Source: JBGQDM01 sp041495845 (GTDB lineage Bacteria > Acidobacteriota > Terriglobia > Terriglobales > Acidobacteriaceae). From it: a stretch of 64,000 nucleotides of DNA. The notes under the pieces were generated by a model, which was given only the letters and a program-made list of their open reading frames with translations, had not been told where the DNA came from and ran no database searches. Position numbers and translations under genes: made by a program. Positions 16,719-25,621 of the stretch are shown one piece after another (within the stretch, counting starts at the first letter, position 1; each line of letters begins with the position of its first letter). The stretch is taken from NCBI GenBank assembly GCA_041495845.1, contig JBGQDM010000003.1:1-64000 (forward strand). Direction: 5' to 3'.

Positions 16719-17543
16719 ATGCTGCGAGCGATGTCCACCTACGTGTTCGTCAAGGAGCGGCTGCATCCCGGCCTGCTCGACCAGTTTGTGCGCGGAGGCG
16801 CGCAGGCGGTGGAGATCTTTGCGGCGCGGCAGCATTTCGACTACGCCAACCGCAAGCAGCACGTGGTGGAGATTGCCGCCTGGTTCAAGGAGAGCAGCAT
16901 TCCGCTGCACTCCTTGCATTCGCCGCTTTATGCCGACTACGACTGGGGCCGTGCCGGTGGGCCGCCGGTCAACATTGCTTCCATCGACAAGAAGCAGCGC
17001 ATTGACGCGATGGATGAGATCAAGCGGGCACTGGAAGTGGCCGAGCACATTCCGTTCCGCTACCTGATTCAGCACGTCGGCATCAGTGGCGAGTCTTTCG
17101 ACGACAAGAAATTCGAAGCGGCCATGAGTTGCGTGGAGCACCTGCGCGCCTTCTCCAAGCCGCTGGGGGTGAGCATCCTGCTGGAAAACACGCCCAACGA
17201 GCTATCGACGCCGGAGAAGCTGGTCGAGTTTATCCACACCATGCGCTTCGACGATGTGGGCGTCTGTTTCGACATTGGACACGCGCACCTGATGGGCGAA
17301 GTTAGGCCCGCGTGGGAAACGCTGAAACACCTGGTGCGCTCCACCCACGTTCACGACAACCACAAAGACAGCGACTCGCACTTGTGGCCGGGCCAAGGTT
17401 CGATTCAGTGGGAAGAAGGGTTGGGTTTGCTGCACTCTGCACCGCACCGGCCGGCACTGCTGCTGGAGATCGCAGGCGAAGAAGAGAAAAACGATGTGGC
17501 GCCAGACATGGTGGAGATGTGGAAGAAGTTGGGGGAGAGCTAA
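16719..17543 (+). CDS. Sugar phosphate isomerase/epimerase (xylose isomerase-like TIM barrel)
   Basis: About 274 residues. The AP-endonuclease-2/xylose-isomerase-like barrel is recognisable from metal-site segments: HSLHSPLYADYDW, LIQHVGIS, LLENTPNE, VCFDIGHAHLMGE, STHVHDNHKDSDSHLWPGQG and LLLEIAGEE. These give the His/Glu/Asp ligands for one or two divalent metals. The substrate (sugar phosphate, inosose or similar) cannot be inferred. ATG 16719 with GGAAGAGG upstream is preferred; a longer frame back to 16572 has no family similarity. A second ATG lies at 16731. Confidence 0.82.
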   Translation: MLRAMSTYVFVKERLHPGLLDQFVRGGAQAVEIFAARQHFDYANRKQHVVEIAAWFKESSIPLHSLHSPLYADYDWGRAGGPPVNIASIDKKQRIDAMDEIKRALEVAEHIPFRYLIQHVGISGESFDDKKFEAAMSCVEHLRAFSKPLGVSILLENTPNELSTPEKLVEFIHTMRFDDVGVCFDIGHAHLMGEVRPAWETLKHLVRSTHVHDNHKDSDSHLWPGQGSIQWEEGLGLLHSAPHRPALLLEIAGEEEKNDVAPDMVEMWKKLGES

Positions 17544-17553
17544 GAACCCCAGC

Positions 17554-17700
17554 TAACCGCAGAGGACGCGGAGAGCGCGGAGCGGAGCAAGGGCTGTGGG
17601 GGGTATTCGAGGCCAGCAAGCTTCGTGAGTGAAGTTAACGGTTGTGGCTCGTGCACTTTCTAGAGAAGCTACTCAGCGATCTCCGCGCACTCCGCGGTGA
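17554..17700. repeat. Dispersed inverted repeat, 'AACCGCRGAG' family, gene-less copy 1
   Basis: The left arm (17554-17582: TAACCGCAGAGGACGCGGAG plus AGCGCGGAG) matches the complement of the right arm (17676-17700: GCGATCTCCGCGCACTCCGC plus GGTGA). The spacer has no open frame of note. The element ends 13 bases before the asnS start codon. The arms match those that flank the GxxExxY gene at 19041-19510. Confidence 0.8.
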
Positions 17701-17713
17701 GATGAACTAAGAA

Positions 17714-19039
17714 ATGCAGACACCGATTACTACGATCGCGGAAGTGGGGAAGCATGAGGGGCAGTCCGTCACCGTGCGCGGCTGGCTCTACAACCTGCGC
17801 GAGAGCGGCAAGTTGCTGTTCCCGATTTTTCGCGATGGCAGCGGTGTGATTCAAGGCGTGCTGGCCAAGAACGCGGTGGCGCCCGAGGTGTTCGACGCAG
17901 TGAAGGGGCTGACCCAGGAATCGAGCGTGGTGGTGGAAGGAAAAGTCCGCGCCGACAAACGCGCTCCGGGTGGCTACGAACTCGACGTCAGCAACGTGCA
18001 GGTGGTGCAGCGTGTCTCCGAGTCCGATCCGTTTCCCATTTCGCTGAAAGAACACGGTGTGGAATTCCTGATGGAACACCGGCACCTGTGGGTGCGGACA
18101 CCGCGCCAGGCAGCCATTCTGCGGGTGCGAGCGGAAATCATCAAGGCCGTGCGCGACTTCTTTGACGATCGCGGATTCACCCTCACCGATCCACCGATTC
18201 TTACTCCCGCCGCCTGTGAAGGCACTTCGACGCTCTTCCCGGTGGATTATTTTGAGCAGCAGGCGTACCTGACGCAGTCCGGTCAGCTCTACATTGAAGC
18301 GACGGCGATGGCGTTGGGCAAGGTGTATTCCTTTGGGCCCACGTTCCGGGCGGAGAAATCCAAGACCCGGCGGCACCTGACCGAATTTTGGATGGTCGAG
18401 CCGGAAGTCGCCTACGCCACGCTCGACGACATGATGGACCTGGGCGAAGGGCTCATCAGCTTTATCGTGCAGCGTTGCCTGGAAAAACGTCGCGGCGACC
18501 TGCAGGTGATTGGCCGCGACGTCACCAAGCTGGAAAAGATTGTCGCGCCCTTTCCGCGGATCACGTATGACGAAGCCGTCAAGATGCTGCAGGAGGGTCA
18601 CGCCAAGGGCGCGCTGGAAACGAAATTTGAGTGGGGCGGCGATTTCGGTTCGCCGGATGAAACCTACCTGGCCAACCAGTTTGAGAAACCGGTGATGGTG
18701 CATCGCTATCCGGCGAAAGTAAAAGCGTTTTACATGGAGCCGGACCCGCTGCGGCCCGACCTGGCGCTGTGTGTGGATGTGCTCGCGCCCGAAGGGTATG
18801 GCGAAATCATCGGCGGTTCGCAGCGCATGAACTCCTACGAGCTGCTCTTGCAACGCATTCAAGAACACGGGTTGCCGGAGGCGGCTTTCAAGTGGTATCT
18901 CGATTTGCGGAAGTATGGGAGTGTGCCGCACAGCGGTTTCGGTATGGGGATTGAGCGGGCCGTGGCCTGGATTTGCGGGCTAGAGCACGTGCGGGAAACG
19001 ATTCCATTTCCGAGGATGCTGCACCGGCTCTATCCGTGA
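17714..19039 (+). CDS. asnS: Asparaginyl-tRNA synthetase
   Basis: 441 residues, class IIb aminoacyl-tRNA synthetase. An N-terminal OB-fold anticodon-binding domain ([19 protein letters not shown]) is followed by a catalytic core with motif 2 ([25 protein letters not shown]) read in part and motif 3 ([17 protein letters not shown]). The [19 protein letters not shown] form separates AsnRS/archaeal-type AspRS from bacterial AspRS; the absence of a GAD insert fits AsnS. It charges tRNA-Asn in the cytoplasm. It sits between two copies of the same inverted-repeat family. Confidence 0.93.
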   Translation: MQTPITTIAEVGKHEGQSVTVRGWLYNLRESGKLLFPIFRDGSGVIQGVLAKNAVAPEVFDAVKGLTQESSVVVEGKVRADKRAPGGYELDVSNVQVVQRVSESDPFPISLKEHGVEFLMEHRHLWVRTPRQAAILRVRAEIIKAVRDFFDDRGFTLTDPPILTPAACEGTSTLFPVDYFEQQAYLTQSGQLYIEATAMALGKVYSFGPTFRAEKSKTRRHLTEFWMVEPEVAYATLDDMMDLGEGLISFIVQRCLEKRRGDLQVIGRDVTKLEKIVAPFPRITYDEAVKMLQEGHAKGALETKFEWGGDFGSPDETYLANQFEKPVMVHRYPAKVKAFYMEPDPLRPDLALCVDVLAPEGYGEIIGGSQRMNSYELLLQRIQEHGLPEAAFKWYLDLRKYGSVPHSGFGMGIERAVAWICGLEHVRETIPFPRMLHRLYP

Positions 19040-19040
19040 G

Positions 19041-19510
19041 CCAACCGCGGAGGGCGCAAAGATCGCGGAGAAATTCAAGAGGCTTAGCATGGCGAATGGC
19101 TCCGAACTTAACGCGATTACTGAGAAAATTATCGGGGCAGCGATGGAAGTCCATCGAGCGCTGGGACCGGGTTTACTGGAGTCAGCCTATGAGGCATGCC
19201 TGGCATTCGAGTTGCGAGAGCGAAGCCTGGGAGTTGAAACGCAGGTGTCTTTGCCAGTCATTTACAAGGGCGTGAAGTTGGATTGCGGATACAGGTTGGA
19301 TCTAATAGTCGAAGGCGTGGTAGTGGTCGAAGTCAAGGCTGTTGAGAAATTGAATTCGGTGCACGATGCGCAACTTATCTCCTACTTGAAGTTGGGCAAC
19401 TGGCACGTGGGGCTGCTTCTCAACTTCCACAGCTTGGTGCTCAAGAACGGAATTCGGCGGCTGGTGAACAATTTTCCGGACTCTGCGACCTCGGCGTTCT
19501 CTGCGGTTAA
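19041..19510 (+). mobile_element. Inverted-repeat-bounded unit carrying a GxxExxY gene
   Basis: The left end (19041-19070: CCAACCGCGGAGGGCGCAAA plus GATCGCGGAG) and right end (19480-19510: ACTCTGCGACCTCGGCGTTC plus TCTGCGGTTAA) are imperfect inverted repeats of the same family as the gene-less copies at 17554-17700 and 22258-22365. Between them lies one gene, the GxxExxY protein, whose last ~12 codons are encoded by the right end. The unit sits exactly in the asnS-rocF gap. GTGAG occurs just outside both ends (19036-19040 and 19518-19522), possibly a chance match. Confidence 0.5.
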
Positions 19511-19529
19511 ATTGGTAGTGAGAAGCTAG
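19089..19529 (+). CDS. GxxExxY protein (PD-(D/E)XK nuclease-like fold)
   Basis: 146 residues. The name-giving motif GPGLLESAYEACL lies near residues 25-37, followed by YRLDLIVEGVVVVEVKAVEKL, where the Asp and the E-x-K form a PD-(D/E)XK nuclease-like core, and by AQLISYLKLGNWHVGLLLNF. The family is widespread, of unknown role, and predicted as a nuclease. The C-terminal DSATSAFSAVKLVVRS is encoded by the right inverted repeat and is probably not part of the fold. The gene starts 18 bases after the left repeat and ends 3 bases before rocF, so it may be cotranscribed with asnS and rocF. Confidence 0.85.
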   Translation: MANGSELNAITEKIIGAAMEVHRALGPGLLESAYEACLAFELRERSLGVETQVSLPVIYKGVKLDCGYRLDLIVEGVVVVEVKAVEKLNSVHDAQLISYLKLGNWHVGLLLNFHSLVLKNGIRRLVNNFPDSATSAFSAVKLVVRS

Positions 19530-19532
19530 ACT

Positions 19533-20477
19533 ATGACCAGCAACGCACAGATTCCTCCCAACATCATTCCCCGCAAGATTCGTGTGATCGGTGTGCCCCT
19601 TGATCTGGGGCAGTCGCGGCGCGGTGTGGACATGGGGCCGTCGGCGGTGCGCGTGGCCGGCCTCGAAGCGCGATTGGAGCAGGTGGGCCACGTGGTGGAA
19701 GACGGCGGCAACGTGGCCGTGGCCATTCCGGAGCAGAAAAAAGAAGGCAACCCGAACGCGAAATATTTGAAGGAAATCACCGCCACATGCATGAAGCAGG
19801 CGGAACTGGTGATGAAAGCGCTCGAAGGGGGAATCGTTCCGCTGGTGCTGGGTGGCGACCACTCCGTGGCGGTGGGCACGGTTTCGGGGGTGGCGGAGTT
19901 CTACCGGCGCGACAAGAAACGCATTGGGCTGATCTGGATTGACGCGCACAGCGACATTAACACGCCCGACACTTCACCCACTGGCAACGTGCACGGCATG
20001 CCTCTAGCGGCGCTGATGGGGCTGGGTCCGGCCGAACTCGGCAACTTGTACGATTTTTCGCCCAAGGTAAACCCCGAAAACTGTGTGCTCGTTGGGGTGC
20101 GCGATATCGATCGTGCGGAGAAGGAAAATATTCGCCGGGCGGGGATTGAAGTCTTCACCATGCGCGACATTGACGAACGCGGCATGCGCGCCGTCATCGA
20201 AGAGGCGCTGCGCATGGCGGGACGCGGCACCGCCGGCTATCACGTCTCGCTCGACATGGACTGGATTGACCCCGAAGACGCGCCTGGGGTGGGCACGCCG
20301 GTGCGCGGTGGCGCCACCTATCGCGAGGCGCATCTGGCCATGGAAATCATCGCCGACCATGGGCGCATGTTGAGCTTCGAAATCGTGGAAGTGAACCCGG
20401 TCATCGATGAAAAGAACCGCACGGCGGACCTGGCGGTGGAACTGGCTCTGTCGGCCTTTGGGAAGAAAATTCTCTGA
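19533..20477 (+). CDS. rocF: Arginase
   Basis: 314 residues, ureohydrolase fold. It hydrolyses arginine to ornithine and urea using a binuclear Mn site. The ligand motifs are complete: GGDHSVAVG, DAHSDINTPDTSPTGNVHG and SLDMDWIDPEDAPGVGTP; the last has DMDWIDP where the usual form is S-x-D-x-D-x-x-D-P. The N-terminal GVPLDLGQSRRGVDMGPSAV identifies arginase rather than agmatinase. ATG 19533 lies directly after the GxxExxY gene. Confidence 0.92.
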   Translation: MTSNAQIPPNIIPRKIRVIGVPLDLGQSRRGVDMGPSAVRVAGLEARLEQVGHVVEDGGNVAVAIPEQKKEGNPNAKYLKEITATCMKQAELVMKALEGGIVPLVLGGDHSVAVGTVSGVAEFYRRDKKRIGLIWIDAHSDINTPDTSPTGNVHGMPLAALMGLGPAELGNLYDFSPKVNPENCVLVGVRDIDRAEKENIRRAGIEVFTMRDIDERGMRAVIEEALRMAGRGTAGYHVSLDMDWIDPEDAPGVGTPVRGGATYREAHLAMEIIADHGRMLSFEIVEVNPVIDEKNRTADLAVELALSAFGKKIL

Positions 20478-20549
20478 CACCGGCGACACCGCCCTCGTAC
20501 CTTACCCGCAATTGACGGAACTGCCGCTGCTTCGCCAGACTTGATGGTG

Positions 20550-21752
20550 ATGAAGAAACTCCGTGTCGGGATTCTCTTTGGCGGCCGCTCCGGCGAGCAT
20601 GATGTCTCCCTGCTCTCGGCGGCTTCCGTTCTCCAAGCCATTCCCAAGGACAAGTACGAGGTGGTGCCCATTGGCATCACGAAAGAAGGTCACTGGCTGA
20701 CGGCGGACCACGCCGAACGGCTGCTCAAGGGCGAGCCGGTGCATGAGGCGCGCCATCTCCGCGCCGGCGATCCCGAAGCCACGCCCGGCGCGGCTCTTCT
20801 CGCTCGGGGTGAGTCGGTGCTGGTGCCGCCAGAGCCGGTGCAGCGCGCTGCGGGTGCGCTGGAGCCGTTTGAGATGGAGGCGAGCGCGGGGCCGACACGG
20901 CGGACGAGCGACCGTGCCATCAACGTCGATGTGATCTTCCCCGTGCTGCATGGCACGTTCGGCGAAGACGGGACCATCCAGGGCCTGCTCGAACTCGCTG
21001 ACATCGCCTACGTGGGCGCCGGTGTGCTTGGTTCCGCCGCCGGCATGGACAAGGACATCATGAAGCAGCTCTTCCGCGCCGCCGGCATTCCCATCGTGCG
21101 GCATGTCACGCTCCTGCGCCAGGAGTGGGAGAAGACGCCGAAAGCCGCGATCAAGGCGGTGGAACGCGGGTTGAAGTATCCCGTGTTTACCAAGCCCGCC
21201 AACCTTGGTTCTTCCGTCGGCATTTGCAAAGCGCACAACCGCAAGGAACTGGGGCCGGCCCTGGAAGAGGCGGCACGCTACGACCGCAAGATCGTGGTGG
21301 AAGAGGGCGTTGGCGGAAAGAAGCACAAGGCGCGCGAGATTGAGTGCTCGGTGTTGGGCAACGATGCGCCGCAGGCTTCTGTGCCCGGCGAGATTGTTCC
21401 CAGTAAAGAGTTTTACGACTATGACGCGAAATATCTCGCCGAGGGCTCGGAACTGATTATCCCCGCCAAGCTCACGCGGGCTGAAACCAAGCAGGTGCAG
21501 AAACTTGCGGTGCAGGCGTTTCGCGCGGTGGATTGTTCCGGGCTGGCGCGTGTGGATTTTCTGATGGAGCCGCGCACGCGCAAAATCTACGTCAACGAGA
21601 TCAACACCATGCCCGGATTTACCGCCATCAGCATGTATCCCAAACTATGGGCGGCATCGGGGCTGCCGTATCCCGAACTGATTGACCGGCTGATCCAACT
21701 CGCGCTGGAGCGTCACGCCGAGAAAAAGAAGAACTGCTATACCCGGGAATAA
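20550..21752 (+). CDS. ddl: D-alanine--D-alanine ligase
   Basis: About 400 residues, ATP-grasp enzyme that joins two D-Ala for peptidoglycan. Signatures are GILFGGRSGEHDVSLLSA at the N-terminus, FPVLHGTFGEDGTIQGLLE, KPANLGSSVGICKA, and the C-terminal RVDFLMEPRTRKIYVNEIN with TMPGFTAISMYPKLW. Several starts (TTG 20541, ATG 20544, ATG 20550) cluster; ATG 20550 puts the glycine-rich strand at the usual distance. There is no clear ribosome site. Confidence 0.93.
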   Translation: MKKLRVGILFGGRSGEHDVSLLSAASVLQAIPKDKYEVVPIGITKEGHWLTADHAERLLKGEPVHEARHLRAGDPEATPGAALLARGESVLVPPEPVQRAAGALEPFEMEASAGPTRRTSDRAINVDVIFPVLHGTFGEDGTIQGLLELADIAYVGAGVLGSAAGMDKDIMKQLFRAAGIPIVRHVTLLRQEWEKTPKAAIKAVERGLKYPVFTKPANLGSSVGICKAHNRKELGPALEEAARYDRKIVVEEGVGGKKHKAREIECSVLGNDAPQASVPGEIVPSKEFYDYDAKYLAEGSELIIPAKLTRAETKQVQKLAVQAFRAVDCSGLARVDFLMEPRTRKIYVNEINTMPGFTAISMYPKLWAASGLPYPELIDRLIQLALERHAEKKKNCYTRE

Positions 21753-21807
21753 CGTGGGATGCGGGAACTTTTTGCTGCCGCCCGGCTTCCTATATGCTGG
21801 AGAAGCC

Positions 21808-22251
21808 ATGTCCATCATGAATGCGCCACCGTATGACCCGGCACGCGAACGCCGCCGCAAACTGGTGATTGCCGGGATTGTCTTCAGCGTACTGGTGATT
21901 GCGTTTCTGGCTTGGGAATACCGTTACTGGACGCAGGAGCGGGTCGCTGACCACTTCTTCACCGCGCTGCAACACAAGGATTACGAGAAAGCTTATGGGG
22001 TCTGGTTGGCGGATGCGGATTGGAAACAGCACGCCCAGAAATACCAGAAGTACCCGTTTGGGGAGTTCTATACCGACTGGGGGCCGGGCGGGGAATGGGG
22101 TGCGGTGAACACCTACAAGCTACGCGCTTCCGGAGAATGCAAAGGCGGCAGCAGCGGCGTGGTAGTGGAAGTGATCGTCAACGATCGCGCGGAACCGGCG
22201 CGGGTGTGGGTGGAAAAAAGAGACAGGACAATGAGCTATCCGCCCTGCTGA
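21808..22251 (+). CDS. Small membrane-anchored protein of unknown function
   Basis: 147 residues. A proline-rich cytoplasmic N-terminus (NAPPYDPARERRRK) precedes one transmembrane helix (about residues 17-37) and a ~105-residue soluble domain with aromatic-rich segments (FFTALQHKDYEKAYGVWLAD, FGEFYTDWGPGGEWG) and two Cys (one at the C-terminus). The topology suggests an inner-membrane protein with an exported domain. I do not recognise a family. ATG 21808 is preceded by GGAGA. A dispersed inverted repeat begins 7 bases after the stop. Confidence 0.68.
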   Translation: MSIMNAPPYDPARERRRKLVIAGIVFSVLVIAFLAWEYRYWTQERVADHFFTALQHKDYEKAYGVWLADADWKQHAQKYQKYPFGEFYTDWGPGGEWGAVNTYKLRASGECKGGSSGVVVEVIVNDRAEPARVWVEKRDRTMSYPPC

Positions 22252-22257
22252 AACCCT

Positions 22258-22365
22258 CAACCGCAGAGTTCGCGGAGTGCGCAGCGAGAATCTGGCTTAG
22301 ATCCTTCGTTTAACAATTGCTCAGCGCAAGATCTTCTCAGCGGTCTCCGCGCCCTCTGCGGTTAA
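22258..22365. repeat. Dispersed inverted repeat, 'AACCGCRGAG' family, gene-less copy 2
   Basis: The left arm (22258-22284: CAACCGCAGAGTTCGCGGAG plus TGCGCAG) complements the right arm (22341-22365: CGGTCTCCGCGCCCTCTGCG plus GTTAA). The right end overlaps fabD and supplies its stop codon (TAA at 22364-22362 on the minus strand). Confidence 0.8.
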
Positions 22366-23297
22366 ACTCCCAGCGCGGCCAGCGTCTTCTGCAAAGCTGC
22401 TTCATCGGTGGTGTTCAGACTGTTCTGGCTACGGTCAATCTGGCGCATCATGCCCCAGAGCACCTTGCCCGGGCCAACTTCGACGAATGTCTCCACGCCT
22501 TCTGCGATCAAGCCGCGTACACATTCTTCCCAGCGCACTGCGCCGGTAACCTGGCGGAGGAGTGTGTCGCGGGCAGCGTCTGACTTCTGCACCAGCGCCG
22601 CGTCCACGTTGCACATCACCGGCATGGCGGGATCCTGGAGCGCAAGCATCGCCAGGTCGGCCGCCAGCCGGTCTTGCGCGGGCTGCATCAGCGCGCAATG
22701 GAAGGGGGCGCTCACCGGCAGGAGAACTGCCTTTTTCGCGCCCCGCTCGGTGGCCAGCGCTACGGCCCGCTCGACCGCGCCCTTGTGTCCGGAAACCACA
22801 ATCTGCCCGGGCGAGTTAAGATTCGCGGCTTGGCAGACTTCTCCCTGGGCGGCATCTGCGCAAATCTGGAGCACGCTCGCACTCTCCATACCCAGAATCG
22901 CCGCCATGGCACCAACGCCCACCGGCACCGCCTCTTGCATGTAGCGGCCGCGGTTGCGGACGGTGCGCACCGCATCGGCAAAACTCAGAGTCCCCGCGGC
23001 GACATGGGCGGAATATTCACCCAGGCTGTGTCCGGCACAGAACGCGGGCTTGACGCCCTTCTCCTCGAGCACGCGCCAGGTGGCGACGGAGACCGTGAGC
23101 ATCGCAGGCTGCGTGAACTCGGTGAGCCGGAGTTGTTCCTCGGGGCCTTCCCAGCAGAGTTGTGAAAGCTTCATGCCCAGGGCCGCGTCGGCTTCTTCGA
23201 AGGTGCGCGCGGCGGCGGGGTATTTCCCCGCCAGTTCACGTCCCATACCGACGGCTTGCGAGCCCTGCCCTGGAAAAAGAAATGCGATCTTGCTCAT
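22362..23297 (-). CDS. fabD: Malonyl-CoA--ACP transacylase
   Basis: 311 residues. It transfers malonyl from CoA to ACP at the start of fatty acid elongation. The FPGQGSQAVGMG N-terminus, the nucleophile Ser91 in GHSLGEYSA and His200 in PVSAPFHCALM are visible. It is the last gene of the minus-strand operon yceD-rpmF-plsX-fabD, 6 bases after plsX. Its stop codon is part of the end of a dispersed inverted repeat, so the native C-terminus may have been trimmed or replaced by a few residues. Confidence 0.95.
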   Translation of the reverse strand: MSKIAFLFPGQGSQAVGMGRELAGKYPAAARTFEEADAALGMKLSQLCWEGPEEQLRLTEFTQPAMLTVSVATWRVLEEKGVKPAFCAGHSLGEYSAHVAAGTLSFADAVRTVRNRGRYMQEAVPVGVGAMAAILGMESASVLQICADAAQGEVCQAANLNSPGQIVVSGHKGAVERAVALATERGAKKAVLLPVSAPFHCALMQPAQDRLAADLAMLALQDPAMPVMCNVDAALVQKSDAARDTLLRQVTGAVRWEECVRGLIAEGVETFVEVGPGKVLWGMMRQIDRSQNSLNTTDEAALQKTLAALGV

Positions 23298-23303
23298 AAG
23301 ATT

Positions 23304-24317
23304 TCAGACAGCCGTGGGCGCATGCAACGCCGCCAGGCCTTGTGCGATGCGCTCGCTGATGTGGTGTTCGGCAGATTCAGCGGCTACGCGAATGCCGTTT
23401 TTGATGGCGTTGGCGTTGGAGGATCCGTGGCTCACGATGCAGGCGCCCTTGATGCCGAGCAGGGGTGCGCCGCCGTATTCGGAATAATCCAGACGCTTCT
23501 TGAAATCGGCAAAGGCGCTCCGGGAAAGCAGGTAGCCCACCTGGCGTGTGATGGTGGAGCGCAGCGTTTCTTTCAGCGTGGCGCGCACCAGCGTGACCAC
23601 GCCCTCGGAGATCTTCAGAGCCACGTTGCCCACGAAGCCGTCGGCCACGATCACGTCGACCTGACCGGTATACAAGTCGCGACCCTCCACGTTGCCGACA
23701 AAATGCAGCGGCAGTTGCTTGAGGCGCTGAAATGCTGCCCGGGTCAGTTCATTGCCTTTGCTTTCTTCTTCGCCGATGGAAAGCAGGCCGACGCGGGGAT
23801 GTTCCGTGCCGAAGATGCTGCGGAAATAGATTTCGCCCATGACGGCGAATTGTTCAAGATTTTCCGGGGTGCAATCCACATTGGCGCCAACATCGAGCAG
23901 AATGGACGCGGTGCCCACGGCATTGGGAAAGACCGCAGCCAGAGCCGGACGGTGCAATCCAGGCACTGAGCCCAACACCATCTTGGCGGTGGCCATGGCG
24001 GCGCCCGTGTTCCCCGCGGTTACAAAGCCGGCGGCGCGGCCTTCGCGCACCAGTCGCAATCCCACGCGCATGGAGGAATCGCGCTTGGCGCGTACCGCCT
24101 GCGCTGCCTTGTCTTCCATGCTGATCACTTCGGAGGCGGGAACAATTTCGAGCAGGCCGGTGGGAGGATGGCGGTCGAGCTCGATGGCGATCACTTCCGG
24201 CTTTCCCACCAGCAGCACGCGCACGCCGAGGTGGCGCGCTGCTTGCAGCGCGCCTTCGATCTCGGGCTTGGGCGCCCGGTCGGATCCCATCGCATCCACG
24301 GCGATTGCGACTGGCAT
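23304..24317 (-). CDS. plsX: Phosphate acyltransferase
   Basis: 337 residues. It converts acyl-ACP to acyl-phosphate for phospholipid synthesis, as a peripheral membrane enzyme. Signatures are the N-terminal [44 protein letters not shown], and [20 protein letters not shown] with [12 protein letters not shown]. Length is normal. It lies between rpmF (10 bases) and fabD (6 bases) in the widely conserved lipid/ribosome operon. Confidence 0.95.
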   Translation of the reverse strand: MPVAIAVDAMGSDRAPKPEIEGALQAARHLGVRVLLVGKPEVIAIELDRHPPTGLLEIVPASEVISMEDKAAQAVRAKRDSSMRVGLRLVREGRAAGFVTAGNTGAAMATAKMVLGSVPGLHRPALAAVFPNAVGTASILLDVGANVDCTPENLEQFAVMGEIYFRSIFGTEHPRVGLLSIGEEESKGNELTRAAFQRLKQLPLHFVGNVEGRDLYTGQVDVIVADGFVGNVALKISEGVVTLVRATLKETLRSTITRQVGYLLSRSAFADFKKRLDYSEYGGAPLLGIKGACIVSHGSSNANAIKNGIRVAAESAEHHISERIAQGLAALHAPTAV

Positions 24318-24326
24318 GCTTGGCTG

Positions 24327-24512
24327 TTAGCTGGCTTCCTTGACCTCGAGCACTTCGCGGCCCTTGTACTGGCCGCACTTGGGACAGACCCGATGCGGCA
24401 TTTTGCGCTCGTGGCAGTTGGGGCACTCAGACAAAGAGTGCGACTTCAGGGCATCATGCGCCCGCCGCGTACTGGTGCGCTTTTGGGAATGACGTCGTTT
24501 TGGATTAGGCAT
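24327..24512 (-). CDS. rpmF: 50S ribosomal protein L32
   Basis: 61 residues, beginning MPNPKRRHSQKRTSTRRAHD, with a zinc ribbon formed by Cys30/Cys33 and Cys43/Cys46 (ECPNC and RVCPKCGQYKG). This is the C+ (zinc-binding) form of L32. It lies between yceD and plsX, the standard arrangement. Confidence 0.97.
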   Translation of the reverse strand: MPNPKRRHSQKRTSTRRAHDALKSHSLSECPNCHERKMPHRVCPKCGQYKGREVLEVKEAS

Positions 24513-24551
24513 CGAAGCTCTCTTCCGGCCGCAGCCGTCTGCAGCGTGGTT

Positions 24552-25103
24552 TTATGTTTCCAGTTTCGTTCGCAGGTCCTTGAGCGCTGACCAGCGCAGA
24601 TCATCTGTTTTCTCGTCGCAACCGCAGGCGCCTTCATTGCGATTGCGCCCGCAATTCGCGCACAAACCGCGGCAATCCTCGCGGCACAACACCCGCAGCG
24701 GCAGGGCCAGCAACACCTGCTCGCGCAGCGCATCTTCCAGCAGCAACGAGTCTCCCGAGTAGTACCCCACCTCGGACTCCGCCGCCGTTACGTTGCGCTC
24801 GTGGCTGTCCGCATCCACTCCCTGCGGACGGTACAGCAAATCGTAACTGCGCTGCACCTCCGTGGCCACCGGTTCCAGGCAGCGGGCACAGGCCAACTCG
24901 ACGCTGGTGGCCAGACTGCCATGCAGCCGGATATCGAGCAGGCTGTCGTGCTTCCCGTGCCGCTCGTGCACCAACTCGGCCCGTCCCGTGCCCAAGAGTG
25001 GCGCAATCTGCTTCAGGTCCGCGCCCAAATCAATCGCCCCAGGGGCGAATTCCTCGTGGAAATCGAGTGGCTGAAGTTCCAACTCCCGCAGAGCGATGTG
25101 CAT
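24552..25103 (-). CDS. yceD: YceD/DUF177 family protein (23S rRNA accumulation protein)
   Basis: 183 residues. The DUF177 core shows in LACARCLEPVATEV and the ligand-rich C-terminal part LCREDCRGLCANCGRNRNEG with CGCDEKTDDLRWSALKDL. The family is linked to large-subunit rRNA accumulation and is nearly always the first gene before rpmF, as here. The GxxCGRN-type ending is the classic hallmark. The upstream region (25104-25379) holds a hairpin but no other gene. Confidence 0.93.
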   Translation of the reverse strand: MHIALRELELQPLDFHEEFAPGAIDLGADLKQIAPLLGTGRAELVHERHGKHDSLLDIRLHGSLATSVELACARCLEPVATEVQRSYDLLYRPQGVDADSHERNVTAAESEVGYYSGDSLLLEDALREQVLLALPLRVLCREDCRGLCANCGRNRNEGACGCDEKTDDLRWSALKDLRTKLET

Positions 25104-25246
25104 GGGAACCCCCGCGCCCCCAACAGTTTATACGGCAGCTACGGCGCAGGCCCGCCGGGACGCCGACAGCACGCCCCGTGCAACTGGGAGCAAAACTCTA
25201 GGATAACGGGGGTGCAAAGGGGGTGTCAAGAAAAGCGGTGGCAGGG

Positions 25247-25278
25247 TGGTGTCCTAGGAGTGCATTATTAGGACACCA
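25247..25278. repeat. Perfect 10-bp hairpin upstream of the Fic pair
   Basis: TGGTGTCCTA (25247-25256) and TAGGACACCA (25269-25278) form a perfect stem with a 12-base loop. There is no T-run on either side, so it is more likely a repeat end or operator than a terminator. It lies between the divergent yceD and Fic-pair genes. Confidence 0.55.
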
Positions 25279-25379
25279 TCCTCTAGTGCAAGAACGGGAA
25301 CCGTCGAGGAAATTCACAGTTTCGGGAAACTCTTTCCAGCGTTATGATTCATCGGGACATCTAACGGGTAGAGGCTTTT

Positions 25380-25583
25380 ATGGCGGACCGCAAGCAATTT
25401 CAAAACGTTACAGCACCAGACCCAGAATTGATGCGCCTCCTGGAGGCGTCCCGCAATCGTCCGGTGACTGAGGACGAATTGCACGAGCAGAGGATCAGCT
25501 TTGCTTTCGGCAATGCTCCGGATTCGAAGCTCATTACAAAAGAGAGTGTGCGGCTCGCATCGAAGAACATCAGACTGCGGTGA
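25380..25583 (+). CDS. Small protein preceding a Fic gene (possible antitoxin or partner)
   Basis: 67 residues. The C-terminal half, VTEDELHEQRISFAFGNAPD followed by SKLITKESVRLASKNIRLR, is the recognisable part; short proteins with this EQRxSFxxGN...ITKE(S/M)V pattern commonly sit directly before Fic genes (from memory, not searched). The first ~30 residues look disordered. It ends 38 bases before the Fic start. A toxin-antitoxin or regulatory partner role is inferred from position only; the canonical (S/T)xxxE(G/N) Fic-inhibiting motif is not seen in it. Confidence 0.65.
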   Translation: MADRKQFQNVTAPDPELMRLLEASRNRPVTEDELHEQRISFAFGNAPDSKLITKESVRLASKNIRLR

Positions 25584-25621
25584 ATCGGGCCAGGGTTCGC
25601 TGGTGATCGAGCAATACTTCT

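Noticed and set aside
17669..18931. A 420-codon open frame antisense to asnS
   Set aside because: High GC third positions of asnS keep the antisense frame open; the product has no family features.
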